From: Methylosinus sp. H3A
GTDB taxonomy: Bacteria; Pseudomonadota; Alphaproteobacteria; Rhizobiales; Beijerinckiaceae
Reading direction: 5' to 3'
NCBI RefSeq assembly: GCF_015709455.1
Contig: NZ_JADNQW010000005.1
Location: forward strand, 2,224,501 to 2,288,500
Length of the DNA stretch: 64,000 nucleotides
In this document: one piece after another, positions 1 to 8,379 of the stretch
Layout: each line of letters opens with the position of its first letter
How positions within the stretch are numbered: position 1 is the stretch's first letter
The notes under the pieces: generated by a model
Told to the model about the DNA's origin: nothing
The model's input: the letters and a program-made list of their open reading frames with translations, nothing else
The model's database searches: none
Position numbers and translations under genes: made by a program

Positions 1-92
1 CGATAAGGAGAAGGAGCGTGAATCGCGCGCGCGTGCAGGCCCGGTTCAGGCGGTCCGATTTGATCATGAGCGGGAGTGCGGGACGCATATTG

Positions 93-428
93 TCAGTCCC
101 GCTCGTTGCGCTTCTGGAGTCGGGTCCAGTGCAGAATCCAGCTCGCCTTGTCTTCGTTCGATTGGAACAAATTGGCGCGGATCGGCTGCGTCAGGGCAGG
201 ATCGTCGAGGAGCAACGACACATAGTCGCCGGCCTTCTCGCCGATGCGCTTCCACGCCGCTCCGATCTCCGGCCCTTCGTCATCGCCGAGCAGGATGCGG
301 TAGTCCGGCGCGTTCTCCGTGATGCCATGGTCGGAGGGAACGAGAACGATCTGGGCGTCGAGCGACAGCGTGTGGATGGCGCCCGAATAGCCTGACTTGG
401 TGCGGGTGAATCGACCGATCTGCGTCAT
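93..428 (-). CDS. DUF736 family protein, first copy
   Basis: This 111-aa protein belongs to the DUF736 family, which is common on alphaproteobacterial ICEs and plasmids and has no established biochemical role. Family marks are the N-terminal TQIGRFTRTKSGYSGAIHTL stretch, the central EIGAAWKR and the segment DYVSLLLDDPALTQPIRANL. It lies just downstream of traF on the same strand, as is usual in these elements. A second, better conserved DUF736 gene sits near 15 kb. The two have clearly diverged, so they are not a recent duplication. The first 92 bases of the window hold no convincing gene. Confidence 0.88.
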   Translation of the reverse strand: MTQIGRFTRTKSGYSGAIHTLSLDAQIVLVPSDHGITENAPDYRILLGDDEGPEIGAAWKRIGEKAGDYVSLLLDDPALTQPIRANLFQSNEDKASWILHWTRLQKRNERD

Positions 429-461
429 CGGAATTCTCCATGGTCGGTAAAAACGTACGGA

Positions 462-1007
462 TCACTCGACGGCGGCGCGCCAGACGAAGCGGCCGTCGCC
501 TTCTTCATCGGTCCAGATTGGAACCGCGCGAGCGACGATCGATGGGGCGGGGAAAGGACCGAAGTAACGCCCGTCGAGGCTGTCCTGAATGGTCGGATTC
601 ATGAGGAAGACCTCGCCCACCCGCAGCGTTCGGCAGCCGCTCCAGCTCGGCAGAAGACGACCGAGATGGTCGCGATCTCGCGCTGTGCCGACGTCGACGC
701 GATCGATCGTGACGACGGAGCCGGCGCGGCACACCGTCTGTCCGGGGAGCGCCAAGACATGCTTCAGAAGCAGCACGCCTTTCGGCAGGAAGCCGCCGTC
801 GGCAAGGAAGCTCGCGATGGGTTCCGGCGGGCGGACTGCCACCAACTGCATAGCGCGGAGTCGGCCCGTGGCCTGAAGCGCATAGAGCCCCGTCGGCGTG
901 CTCGCCGTGGCGTTCCAGACGAGCCATGGCGTGACAGGAACCAGGGACTGGCCGCCGATCAGCAGCACAGAGGAGAGCGTCGCCGTGACATAGCTGAGGC
1001 GGGTCAT
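462..1007 (-). CDS. traF: TraF-like S26 signal peptidase (conjugative transfer)
   Basis: This 181-aa protein is an S26-family serine peptidase of the TraF type, which processes the conjugative pilin at the cytoplasmic membrane. An N-terminal membrane segment (about residues 8-30) is followed by NATASTPTGLYAL, whose Ser36 is the expected nucleophile, and by GVLLLKHVLALPG, whose Lys82 is the expected general base. A conserved NPTIQDSLDGRYFGP block near the C terminus matches the family's substrate-groove region. Its ATG overlaps the stop of the DUF2840 gene by 4 bp, so the two are translationally coupled. Length and residues look intact. Confidence 0.9.
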   Translation of the reverse strand: MTRLSYVTATLSSVLLIGGQSLVPVTPWLVWNATASTPTGLYALQATGRLRAMQLVAVRPPEPIASFLADGGFLPKGVLLLKHVLALPGQTVCRAGSVVTIDRVDVGTARDRDHLGRLLPSWSGCRTLRVGEVFLMNPTIQDSLDGRYFGPFPAPSIVARAVPIWTDEEGDGRFVWRAAVE

Positions 1008-1522
1008 GGCGCGACGCTCCGGCGCTTCAGCCAGGCGTCATGCTGTTCGCGCGTGTAGGCGCGCGGCTCGTCGCCGACGGCGAGACGGTTATGCAAATGC
1101 CGCCAATAGTCGGGCGATGCGTCGGCCGGATCGACGCCGATCGCCTCTATGGCGTCGATCGTCTGGAGCGCTCGCTCGACCCTCGGCCAGGCGTCGACGC
1201 GCAGCAGAATTTCGCCGCCGGGCCGCACGAAGGGCAGTGTCTGATAGCGCTCGCCGGCTCCGACGGCGCGTACGATGTCCATCCGCGAAATCACCGTGCC
1301 ATAGTCGTTCGACGCCCATCGGACGAAGCAGAAGATGCTGCCGGGCGCAAAGCTGGCGATGCGGCGGCGGCGGTCGAGAATCTTATCCGCCGCGCGATGG
1401 CCGAAGCGAATCCGGAACTCGATCTTCTTCTCGATCCATGTCAGCTCGACATGGGTGAGAGGCGCGGCGCCGCGATGCGGCGGCGCTTCGACGCGAGCGG
1501 ATTGCGGCTCGTTGTCGTTCAT
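1004..1522 (-). CDS. DUF2840 family protein
   Basis: This 172-aa protein is recognisable as DUF2840 by the core LTHVELTWIEKKIEFRIRFG and the later YGTVISRMDIVRAV, with PDYWRHLHNRLAVG near the C terminus. It is nearly always found between traF and the parA/repA genes in alphaproteobacterial ICEs. Its function is unknown; the position suggests a role in transfer or element maintenance. It overlaps the genes on both sides by 4 bp, so it is the middle gene of a tight minus-strand operon. No membrane segment or catalytic motif is visible. Confidence 0.88.
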   Translation of the reverse strand: MNDNEPQSARVEAPPHRGAAPLTHVELTWIEKKIEFRIRFGHRAADKILDRRRRIASFAPGSIFCFVRWASNDYGTVISRMDIVRAVGAGERYQTLPFVRPGGEILLRVDAWPRVERALQTIDAIEAIGVDPADASPDYWRHLHNRLAVGDEPRAYTREQHDAWLKRRSVAP

Positions 1523-1773
1523 GATGTCTCTCCGGGATCGTCGGGAAATTCACGTGCGAGCAGGTCGCGCAGCATGTCGGCGACGGTGACGCCGCGCCGA
1601 AAAGCGGCGACCTTGATGCGGCCGCGCTGCGTCGGCGTGACGTCGATCGTCAGGCGTGCGGTGAATCCGCTGGCGTCGTTCGCGCGCCGGGCGGGAGCGT
1701 CTGCCGATTTGATCCAGTCCTCGGCATCGCCGGGACGCGCCGCGAAACCGCGCTTTGCAGGGCGCTCGTTCAT
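1519..1773 (-). CDS. Small ribbon-helix-helix-like protein next to parA
   Basis: This 84-aa protein has a disordered, basic N-terminal third (about residues 1-35). A compact C-terminal half follows: ARLTIDVTPTQRGRIKVAAF, then RRGVTVADMLRDLLAREF. The strand-helix-helix pattern and the position directly downstream of parA fit a ribbon-helix-helix DNA-binding partner of ParA, such as a centromere-binding or autoregulatory protein. That role is inferred from position and pattern. The stop overlaps the DUF2840 start by 4 bp. About 55 bp separate it from parA. Confidence 0.75.
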   Translation of the reverse strand: MNERPAKRGFAARPGDAEDWIKSADAPARRANDASGFTARLTIDVTPTQRGRIKVAAFRRGVTVADMLRDLLAREFPDDPGETS

Positions 1774-1828
1774 GCGGCGCCTCCGTCATGGAACGACGAG
1801 GGATCGTCCTCCACATCGGCGAAGATCG

Positions 1829-2467
1829 TCATGGCGCGATCCTCCCGACCTCGGCCGCGAGCGCGACGATCTCGCGCGCCGCCGGCGTATCGTCGGCGAA
1901 CTCTGAGACGAGACGGCCAGTCTGCGCGGCGTCGGCGAAGGCGATGCGTTGACCGATGGTGGCGGAGAGCGCGGGCGGATCGTGATCGGCAAGCGTCTCG
2001 ACCGTTTCGCGCGCGATGACGGTGCGCGCGGCGTAGCGATTCAGGACGAAACGGGCGGCGAGCTGCGGGCGATAGATGCGCGCCTCGCCGAGCAGAGCCA
2101 GCATCTCGGCAGACGCCCAGCCGTCGAAGGGCGATGGCTGCACCGGGATCAGCGCAAGATCGGCGGCGAGCAGCGCAGACCGCATCAGGCCGGCGACGCG
2201 CGGCGGACCATCGATGACGAGATGGTCGACGCCACGCGCCAGCTCGGGCGCTTCACGATGGAGCGTGTCGCGCGGCAGGCCGACGACTGTGAACAGCCGA
2301 GGGAGATTCTCGCGCGCTCGCTGCTGTGACCAGTCCAACGCCGAGCCCTGAGGATCGGCGTCGATCAGCGTGACGCGCTTTCCCTGCCGAGCCCATTCGC
2401 CGGCGAGATGCAGGGCGAGCGTCGTCTTGCCGACGCCGCCCTTCTGGTTGAGCAGCGCGACGATCAT
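1829..2467 (-). CDS. parA: ParA-type partition ATPase
   Basis: This 212-aa P-loop ATPase is of the short ParA/MinD type. The deviant Walker A motif QKGGVGKTTLALHLA lies at residues 8-22, followed by VTLIDADPQGSALDW (A' motif) and HLVIDGPP (Walker B). It has no N-terminal DNA-binding extension, as expected for type Ib ParA proteins that work with a small ribbon-helix-helix partner. One candidate partner lies directly downstream. The start overlaps the repA stop by 4 bp, which couples partition to replication control. The reading frame is intact. Confidence 0.93.
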   Translation of the reverse strand: MIVALLNQKGGVGKTTLALHLAGEWARQGKRVTLIDADPQGSALDWSQQRARENLPRLFTVVGLPRDTLHREAPELARGVDHLVIDGPPRVAGLMRSALLAADLALIPVQPSPFDGWASAEMLALLGEARIYRPQLAARFVLNRYAARTVIARETVETLADHDPPALSATIGQRIAFADAAQTGRLVSEFADDTPAAREIVALAAEVGRIAP

Positions 2468-3618
2468 GACGCGCGTCCTTCGCTTTCGACGAAAGGAAGA
2501 GGCGCTTCGGAAGTCGCATCGTCCGTAAAGCCGGATTTACGGAAAGTCGTATCAGGTGTTGTCTTTTCAGACGGAAGTTTCGGTGTGCGGGAACGCTCCG
2601 ATGAGTTTTCCACCGTCGCCGGGCGCAAACAAAAGTTAGACTCTAAGTTAGCAGCGCGGATTTTTTCTTCGGGCCAGAGGGTTAGCTGCCCTCCGCGCGC
2701 CCGAAGTCCCGATAGGGCCGCGCCCGAAGTCCCGATACCATGCGCGCCCGAAGTCCCGAGTGTTTCCACAGGTTTATCCACAGGGGCTGTGGATAAGTCG
2801 ATCGGCAGGATGTGCAGCAGCTCGTGCCGGCCCTCGTGCTCGATCCGCAGGCGATAGCCGGGCAGCGACTGCCGGCACACGATGAGCCGGATGTCGATCG
2901 CGAAATCCCTGAGCCTCGCGAGGCTGCCGGATTTTTGATGCAGATGCGGGATGTCGAAGGTCCAGCCCTGCTTCTGGCGGCCGGCGTGCTTGCGGGCGAC
3001 GCGATAGAGCCAGCGCTCGACGCCGCCCGTCAGCCGGAAATAGGCAGGGTCGATGGCGAGCACGAGCGATCGGTCGATGACGCCGCGGTAGAACCATTCC
3101 GGGAGAACGAGTTCCATGCCTTCGACGCGGCCGTCGCGCGTCACGCACTCCTCCCATTCGTTGATCCAGGAGAACTGGCTGCGGCGCCAGTGCTCGCCGT
3201 TGCGAATGGTGGTGGAGATGGCCGTCGATTGCAGGCGGGTGAGCGCGCCCTTCAGGAGCTTGTAATCGCGGGCGCCGGTCGCGCGTCCGACGGCCTTGAG
3301 GAGCTGATAGGGCGTGAAGCGCAGAAAGCGGGAGGTCGTGAGGCCCTGGTTCTCGGCCTCGACAATCTGGCTCGCCGCCCAAATCAGCACGTCGGCGTCC
3401 CATATGGTCGCCATGCCGTGCTCGGGCATGGCGAAGACTTCCACGCGCGCGCCGGCCGCCTCGTAGAGGATCGGGGCCGTGCGCTTTGCCTTGGCGAGCG
3501 AAAAGAAGGGCCGCTCCATGAGATCGCGCTGATCGCGCGGCGACGCGTCCCCCGTCGCGATGACGAAGGGGTGGAGCCGGCTTCGCTCGCTCGAGGTGAC
3601 GGGGAGGCGGCGCGACAT
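2464..3618 (-). CDS. repA: Replication initiator protein A (RepA)
   Basis: This 384-aa protein matches the replication initiator A family of alphaproteobacterial plasmids and ICEs. Marks are ERPFFSLAKAKR near residue 35, IWDADVLIWAASQIVE, RFTPYQLLKAVGR and GVERWLYRVARKHAG. The initiator core fills about residues 30-270. The C-terminal third is low complexity with repeated GTSGA units, and the DNA encoding it contains the iteron and DnaA-box cluster described separately. It lies between parA and an AlpA-like HTH gene on the same strand. The presence of repA suggests the element can replicate autonomously, at least transiently after excision. Confidence 0.88.
   Translation of the reverse strand: MSRRLPVTSSERSRLHPFVIATGDASPRDQRDLMERPFFSLAKAKRTAPILYEAAGARVEVFAMPEHGMATIWDADVLIWAASQIVEAENQGLTTSRFLRFTPYQLLKAVGRATGARDYKLLKGALTRLQSTAISTTIRNGEHWRRSQFSWINEWEECVTRDGRVEGMELVLPEWFYRGVIDRSLVLAIDPAYFRLTGGVERWLYRVARKHAGRQKQGWTFDIPHLHQKSGSLARLRDFAIDIRLIVCRQSLPGYRLRIEHEGRHELLHILPIDLSTAPVDKPVETLGTSGAHGIGTSGAALSGLRARGGQLTLWPEEKIRAANLESNFCLRPATVENSSERSRTPKLPSEKTTPDTTFRKSGFTDDATSEAPLPFVESEGRAS
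2696..2796. other. Candidate replication origin: iterons and DnaA boxes inside repA
   Basis: Three perfect 17-bp direct repeats (CGCGCCCGAAGTCCCGA) start at 2696, 2719 and 2743, a spacing of 23-24 bp or about two helical turns. They are followed by two perfect DnaA-box sequences in opposite orientation, TTATCCACA at 2774-2782 and TGTGGATAA at 2788-2796. A less GC-rich stretch lies at about 2620-2675. The arrangement looks like an iteron origin, but the repeats also encode the RepA GTSGA units, so protein repetition is an alternative explanation. Confidence 0.5.
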
Positions 3619-3630
3619 GGCGGCGTCGCC

Positions 3631-3915
3631 TCAGCGGTGGGAGTTCAGGCGGGCGATGCGCACGCCGGTGTCGACGCGGACGGCGTCGCGCGCTTCGACA
3701 TATTGCGGATCGGACGTGGAGCGGCAGGCGGCGCCGTCGGCCCAGGCCTGGATGTCCTCGATCGCGTAGACGACACGGCCGCCGAGCTTGCGGAACGTCG
3801 GGCCGGCGCCGTGACAGCGGTATTTTTCGAGCGTGCGCGCGGAGAGGCTGAGCATTCGTGCGGCTTCATGCGTCCGGACGAAGCGCGTGGCGCCTTCGGG
3901 TGATTTGTCGCGCAA
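3631..3915 (-). CDS. AlpA-like helix-turn-helix regulator
   Basis: This 94-aa protein has a MerR/AlpA-type winged helix: RFVRTHEAARMLSLSARTLE, then KYRCHGAGPTFRKLGGRVVY and AIEDIQAWAD. This is the arrangement of small excisionase or regulator proteins that sit upstream of repA in these elements. It probably binds DNA to control repA/parA or excision; the target is not known. The start gives the complete HTH. It is co-oriented with repA with a 12-bp gap, so cotranscription is likely. Confidence 0.88.
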   Translation of the reverse strand: MRDKSPEGATRFVRTHEAARMLSLSARTLEKYRCHGAGPTFRKLGGRVVYAIEDIQAWADGAACRSTSDPQYVEARDAVRVDTGVRIARLNSHR

Positions 3916-4086
3916 GAGACGCCTCCGTAGCGGCGAGGTGCGCCGCAGGGAGGTCGCGGCGTTTCGAGATCACCGTGGCGGAGAAGAGAAGCGCAGGGGG
4001 AGGACGAAGTTTTGAGGCCGGTCCGTGTCCCCCTTCGGCGAGACGCACGCCGGGATGTGCAGGAGACGGAGAAGGTGGAAGGGCCG

Positions 4087-4870
4087 TCAGCGGCCGCGCA
4101 GCAGCCGCTTGTAGCCGCCGTTCATCAGCGCGATGGAATCGTGGATAAGGCGGTTCGCCTTGCGGCGCGTCGCCGAGCTCTTCCACTCGATGGCGGGAAG
4201 CGCAGCGTCCTCGGCGTCGATCAGGGACGCGGCGATGTCGCGTGGCCCCGCGCCGCCGAGCCGGAAATCCAGCACGTGCAGCAACAGGATGAGACGCGCG
4301 CGGCGCTGCGCGGTCAATTGAAGAGCGCGAGGAAGCGGCCCTGCGGCGCCGCCTTGAAGGAGACGAACGAATCGCGACGCGACTTCGAGCCGGATTTCGA
4401 GCGACGCGTCGAGTGGCAAGATGATCGCGGGACGGCTCGGTGCGCCTTCGTTAATCCAGACATGAATGTCGCCTAGGGCGCCGCCGACGACGAGCCGCCT
4501 TCCGCCATCGTCGGACTTATCCGCGACGATGGCGCCGAAGGCGGTCGGATCAAAGGTTCCGTTCGCTGCGAAGCGGGGCGGCGCCGAAGCGATGATCAGC
4601 GTGCCGGGGTCGATCTCAGGGAGCCAAAGTACCGGCTCCGTTCCTGCCGGAGTTTCCGGGTAATGGGCGAAACTGCAACCCCCAGCGACGCGCGAGGCTC
4701 GAAAGCGCGGTCGCTTCGTCGACGGCGCCGCGTTCGATCCGCCTCAGCGTCTCGCAATAATCCTGGCGATATTTCGGATTCCGGCGCAGGAATTCGAGCG
4801 CAAAACCGGAAGGGTCCAGGTTGTTCAATTGCTTGATGGAATCGGGAGATTTCCAGAAATTCGTGGGCAT
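4087..4870 (-). pseudogene. DUF6499-DUF2285 protein, split by a 1-nt frameshift
   Basis: The N-terminal part (MPTNFWKSPDSIKQL ... FALEFLRRNPKYRQDY ... SLARRWGLQF) is DUF6499. The C-terminal part (AQRRARLILLLHVLDFRLGG, then RRKANRLIHDSIALMNGGYK) is DUF2285. In related elements the two form one protein of about 250-260 aa. Here they are in different frames: the first frame stops at 4616, while the second reads without a stop from about 4670 to 4087. Removing one base near 4665-4672 (CAG TTT CGC CC in the sense strand) joins ARRWGLQF to AHYPETPAGTEPVLWLPEID in one 260-aa frame. It is either a pseudogene, a sequencing error or, less likely, a recoding site. Confidence 0.7.
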
Positions 4871-5008
4871 GAAGCGCTCCTCGGCTTGGCCTCGTAGCTC
4901 GAGCGGCGACTTCGACGATCCCTGAATGGCAGAGCCAAAACTAGCCCAAAGGGTTGCATCGCGTGCCGCGAGCGCCCATGACCTTTTTATGGCAGGCGAG
5001 AAGAGAGC

Positions 5009-5272
5009 CTATTGCGGGCGCGCGCCCAAAAGCTGCCGATAGCCGGCTGCGGACATCCATCTCGCTCTGGCCAAATGGCTCTCATGGATGATCTTCGCCC
5101 GTTCCGGCTCGCGATCCGGATCGATCCCGACAATCACCGCGACGACCTCGCGCCAATCGGCGCCTTCTTCGGCGGCGTCCAGCAGTCGCAGGTAGGTCGT
5201 GAGGTGACGTTCGTCGTAGGCGTTCACGTGCTCGGTGAGAGGCGGACGATCTTCGAAGGCTGGCGTGCTCAT
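5009..5272 (-). CDS. Small conserved ICE protein (DUF2285-like DNA-binding annotation)
   Basis: This 87-aa protein contains DERHLTTYLRLLDAAEEGAD, then WREVVAVIVGIDPDREPERA and a C-terminal SHLARARWMSAAGYRQLL. It is a conserved small protein that neighbours the DUF6499/DUF2285 gene in alphaproteobacterial ICEs. The helical pattern ending in a GYRQLL box suggests a DNA-binding or regulatory role, but function is not established and the Pfam assignment is uncertain. It is the last backbone gene before the first cargo block, and the DNA beyond 5.3 kb changes gene content abruptly. Confidence 0.8.
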   Translation of the reverse strand: MSTPAFEDRPPLTEHVNAYDERHLTTYLRLLDAAEEGADWREVVAVIVGIDPDREPERAKIIHESHLARARWMSAAGYRQLLGARPQ

Positions 5273-5469
5273 TGCGGACCTGCCTGTCGCTCTATGCCGG
5301 CGAATTCATGGCGGGATCGCAGGATTATATCCCAGGATTGGTTGCAGCTCTATTCCGACGGTGATGCAATCGGCGCATCGCGTTGTTCGCGGGGAATGCA
5401 GACTCACAGGTTCAGCAGAGGCTGAGCGTAGCATGGTCGCCGACGAATAGGAATGTTTGTTCCTGGAAT

Positions 5470-5477
5470 GAACGTTC
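5470..5477. promoter_or_regulatory. Possible operator/promoter of the XRE gene
   Basis: An 8-bp perfect palindrome GAACGTTC overlaps a TTGACT hexamer at 5478-5483, about 20 bp before the XRE start. A looser GGAA...TTCC inverted pair lies just upstream at about 5451-5464. This is the usual layout for an autoregulated XRE gene. No experimental or homology support is available. Confidence 0.35.
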
Positions 5478-5499
5478 TTGACTCGGCTTCCATGCCACG

Positions 5500-5727
5500 A
5501 TGGAAATCGAGGAGGTCATAGCGACAAATGTGCGTCGCCTGCGTAACGCCAGGAAATGGACGCAGGAAGCGCTTGCCGAGAAGGCGCAGCTGAGTTCCCG
5601 CTATGTCGGTGCGATCGAGCGCGCCAATGTGTCAGCGAGGGTGAGCATTATAGGGCGGATCGCTGACGCGTTCGGCGTTGAACCCGCCGAGCTTCTCAAG
5701 CGCAGCAAGCCGAAAATTCGTGGCTGA
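5500..5727 (+). CDS. XRE-family HTH transcriptional regulator
   Basis: This 75-aa protein is a single cro/C1-type HTH: IATNVRRLRNARKWTQEALA, EKAQLSSRYVGAIERANVSA and IIGRIADAFGVEPAELL. It is the minimal XRE form, often a regulator of restriction-modification or other defence genes (C-protein-like). It is convergent with the large DUF4238/SEC-C gene, which is encoded on the opposite strand just downstream. The starts face away from each other, so control of that gene would have to act in trans. The start is placed at the ATG that gives the whole HTH. Confidence 0.85.
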   Translation: MEIEEVIATNVRRLRNARKWTQEALAEKAQLSSRYVGAIERANVSARVSIIGRIADAFGVEPAELLKRSKPKIRG

Positions 5728-5824
5728 ACTCGCCAGACGACCGAAGGCCGGCCGGAACTGGCTTAACGTCTATTTGGCGCCAATTACGGACGTTCAGGAA
5801 GGGGGGCTAGTGACGATCTGAAGA

Positions 5825-8251
5825 TTATCGTTCCGGTTCGCTCTTTACGAATAAGGCCATCGGCGCACTGGCGAGGTGACGTTCGGAGCTGGACATCAAT
5901 AGGAGCCGATTGACAGCGTTATCTTGGATGCCTCCGTTCGGCCACAGACACGATGCCTCCGCTTCCATGAAGTGACAGCCAGTCCTTTTCGCATTGAGCA
6001 CGGCCGAGGCATGAACGCGCCTGAACTCCGCGCTCAAGCCCGCTTCAAAATTTGGCTTAATTCCGCTCGTCGGCGCGGCTGAAAGGTATTTGAACGCCCT
6101 TCTGATAAAGTCGGGATAACCTCGAAATATCCCGTGCGCGGCAAGGACAACGATCTCATGTACGTTCTGTGGAAAGACAAATTTTGCTTGCTCCATCTCA
6201 GCCCTTAGCTGAGACAGCATTGGAAGCGTATGTGCGTTGCGTCGAGCAGCCGCCGTCACTTCGCGCCAGCGAAACACGCTGTCAGTGACGATGCATGAGC
6301 CGGTAGCTTGCGCGAGATACATCGTGATCTCGAAGTTTGGGGCCATCTTCAGCGGGATAAGCTGTCCGCCCTCATCGCCGCCTTCCAGCGATCGGTCTTG
6401 CAGAACCGCCAGTGGATCTCGTTCACGGAGCGTGTCGAAATGATCGAGAACAGCCTCCAAGGCGTTTTCATCTAATTCAGGAGAATGACGGCGGACCTGA
6501 CTCCCCATAGCCTCTCGTGGCATTAGCAACATGCTGCGCTGGTATTCCTCCTTCATCAACTCCGTGAATCCGGCTTCTTCCTTTGGATCGACCCTCAGTC
6601 CTAGCGATCTGAGCTGGGCCATCTTGTGCATCTGGTCGCGCAGATGAAAATCGAAGTCGCAGGGATCAGGAAAGAGGGTGACGAGGCCTTGTTCGACGAG
6701 CGGCATAATCGTCAAGAACAACAGGACGGATTTCAAAAATTCCTGCCGATAGGTCTTCGGATGCTCAAGCGGACTGAATTTCTTGTTGACCGTGCGAGGA
6801 TGAATGAAGGGATGTTGAATCAGCAGCTCGTCGAAATAGAGTGACAGGCCTAGCCCGTATTTCGAAATCACGGACGGATGCAAAACGCCTGTATAAATCG
6901 CGCGCGCTTGACCATCTGGTTTCGGTAGCAAAGCGAGCAAGTTCGTCTCTCGGGGCCACAATGCGTCATAGAGGCCGTACACGTCTCTGATCTTCTCGTC
7001 CGTGATGCCGCGGCGCACAGCAACCCAGTCGCGGTCTTCCGTGATTCCGAGAATTTTGGACATACCCGTGAACAGCATCAAGTTTCGTTCACGAATGCTC
7101 CGTTCCTCCCAGGTCGTGCGGAGTTCCACCGATTTGTGTTTGCAGCAGTCGCCGAAGACGCGGCCAGACCCGCATCCGCAGAGGTCTTTAGCTTTAAGCG
7201 GTTTGGATGGCGGCTTCTTCTTGAGAAACTCGCGCTCTTTTTCGGTACGGCCAAACGCGTCCTGGTAATGGACGTCGCCGCTCTCGAAGCGGGCGTACAT
7301 CTCGCCGCCGAAGTGCCAAAGACCATCTTTGGGGGGTAGGAAGGCACTTCGCAGATCGGCCCATGGTTCAGTCGACGATATCTCCGGGTAGAGCCATTCC
7401 TCCTTTCCGGCGGCGACGTAACGCTTCGCCCGCGCCTTGAGCACCCGATTGACTCGGATGACCTCTTCGCTCGTTAACTTGCGGGTGCGGACGAACGCGT
7501 CCGTGCGGACCATCGAGTTGCGGTAGTTGCCCGCGAACGTGCGTTTCTTGAGTGGGTCTGCGGAATAGTCTTGTGCGTATTCGAGGTTCGTGAGGATAAG
7601 ACAAAAATCCCGGTTAAGCGGGAATATCGTGTGTGAGCCCTTAAGCGCGATAGATGGCTCGTTCGGGTAACTATTGGCTGGCGCGTCCGGTGGCATCGCA
7701 TGGTTGTAGATGGTCACCGGGTGGTCGCTGACGATGAATTTGACGTCGGCGTCCTGGGCCGAAACGATCTCTCGAACGCCTTCAGTCCAAATCGTGCAGT
7801 GCATCATGCGGATGCCCTGCATCTCATACATCAGGTCGTTCTGTGTCAGACGCGGATATTGTCCGCTCAACCAGTCAAGCCCCTTTGGGGTACGAAGTTT
7901 CTGGACATCAAGGTATTCAAAGAAGGTCGTAAATTGGCGGTGCCACGCCCCGGCATCCTCCCCGACAAAGGCGCGAATCGCATCAGCCCCTCGTTTGTCG
8001 ATGTCTCCAAAGAGCTTGCGTTCGATTTCGTCATTCACAGATGCGCCGAAAAAAGTCGAATACAGGTCCCTTTGCCAAAAGGCGCGAGACGTCGGTGACT
8101 CGAATTTGGACCTCTCGACAACAATCCTACCGTCCGGAAGGCTATGTCGGGTCGGCGACATGTCGAGGTAAAAAAAGCTGTTCCGGCCGGGCTCGAAGAA
8201 GCCTTTTTGATACCATTGAGGAACGTAGTGATTGTTGCGCGTCTTAGTCAT
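5825..8251 (-). CDS. Large DUF4238 protein with SEC-C metal-binding motif
   Basis: This 808-aa protein starts with TRNNHYVPQWYQKGFF, the hallmark of DUF4238, which spans about residues 1-300. A SEC-C zinc motif (LCGCGSGRVFGDCCKHK) follows at about residues 355-371. The last 430 residues are a long, mostly helical region with no family I recognise. DUF4238 proteins are normally about 250-350 aa, so this is a fusion of more than twice that length. Function is unknown; DUF4238 and SEC-C proteins often lie in accessory or defence regions. No membrane segment is seen. It stands alone in its transcription unit. Confidence 0.85.
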   Translation of the reverse strand: MTKTRNNHYVPQWYQKGFFEPGRNSFFYLDMSPTRHSLPDGRIVVERSKFESPTSRAFWQRDLYSTFFGASVNDEIERKLFGDIDKRGADAIRAFVGEDAGAWHRQFTTFFEYLDVQKLRTPKGLDWLSGQYPRLTQNDLMYEMQGIRMMHCTIWTEGVREIVSAQDADVKFIVSDHPVTIYNHAMPPDAPANSYPNEPSIALKGSHTIFPLNRDFCLILTNLEYAQDYSADPLKKRTFAGNYRNSMVRTDAFVRTRKLTSEEVIRVNRVLKARAKRYVAAGKEEWLYPEISSTEPWADLRSAFLPPKDGLWHFGGEMYARFESGDVHYQDAFGRTEKEREFLKKKPPSKPLKAKDLCGCGSGRVFGDCCKHKSVELRTTWEERSIRERNLMLFTGMSKILGITEDRDWVAVRRGITDEKIRDVYGLYDALWPRETNLLALLPKPDGQARAIYTGVLHPSVISKYGLGLSLYFDELLIQHPFIHPRTVNKKFSPLEHPKTYRQEFLKSVLLFLTIMPLVEQGLVTLFPDPCDFDFHLRDQMHKMAQLRSLGLRVDPKEEAGFTELMKEEYQRSMLLMPREAMGSQVRRHSPELDENALEAVLDHFDTLRERDPLAVLQDRSLEGGDEGGQLIPLKMAPNFEITMYLAQATGSCIVTDSVFRWREVTAAARRNAHTLPMLSQLRAEMEQAKFVFPQNVHEIVVLAAHGIFRGYPDFIRRAFKYLSAAPTSGIKPNFEAGLSAEFRRVHASAVLNAKRTGCHFMEAEASCLWPNGGIQDNAVNRLLLMSSSERHLASAPMALFVKSEPER

Positions 8252-8327
8252 TTTGAGGCTACGAGATCGGGCCGGAGTGGTGTGGCGAGATAGACTAGCT
8301 CTCCCGTAATGCGGAGCGTCGGCTTCG

Positions 8328-8378
8328 GGTCAGAGTTCCTCCTTCGCCGTCCCGAACGGCTACGTGGCGCCATGAGCA
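8328..8378. repeat. Imperfect direct repeat, copy A
   Basis: This 51-bp stretch beginning GGTCAGAGTTCCTC and containing TTCGCCGTCCC, ACGGC and GGCGCCA recurs at 12884-12935 with about 80 percent identity by eye. The two copies bracket the GST-VOC-DUF1428-MarR-IS block. They could be remnants of one repeated element or footprints of a cassette insertion. Confidence 0.5.
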
Positions 8379-8379
8379 G

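Noticed and set aside
2812..3903. A 363-codon plus-strand frame over repA and the AlpA-like gene
   Set aside because: It covers two genes with clear families on the other strand and has no domain of its own.
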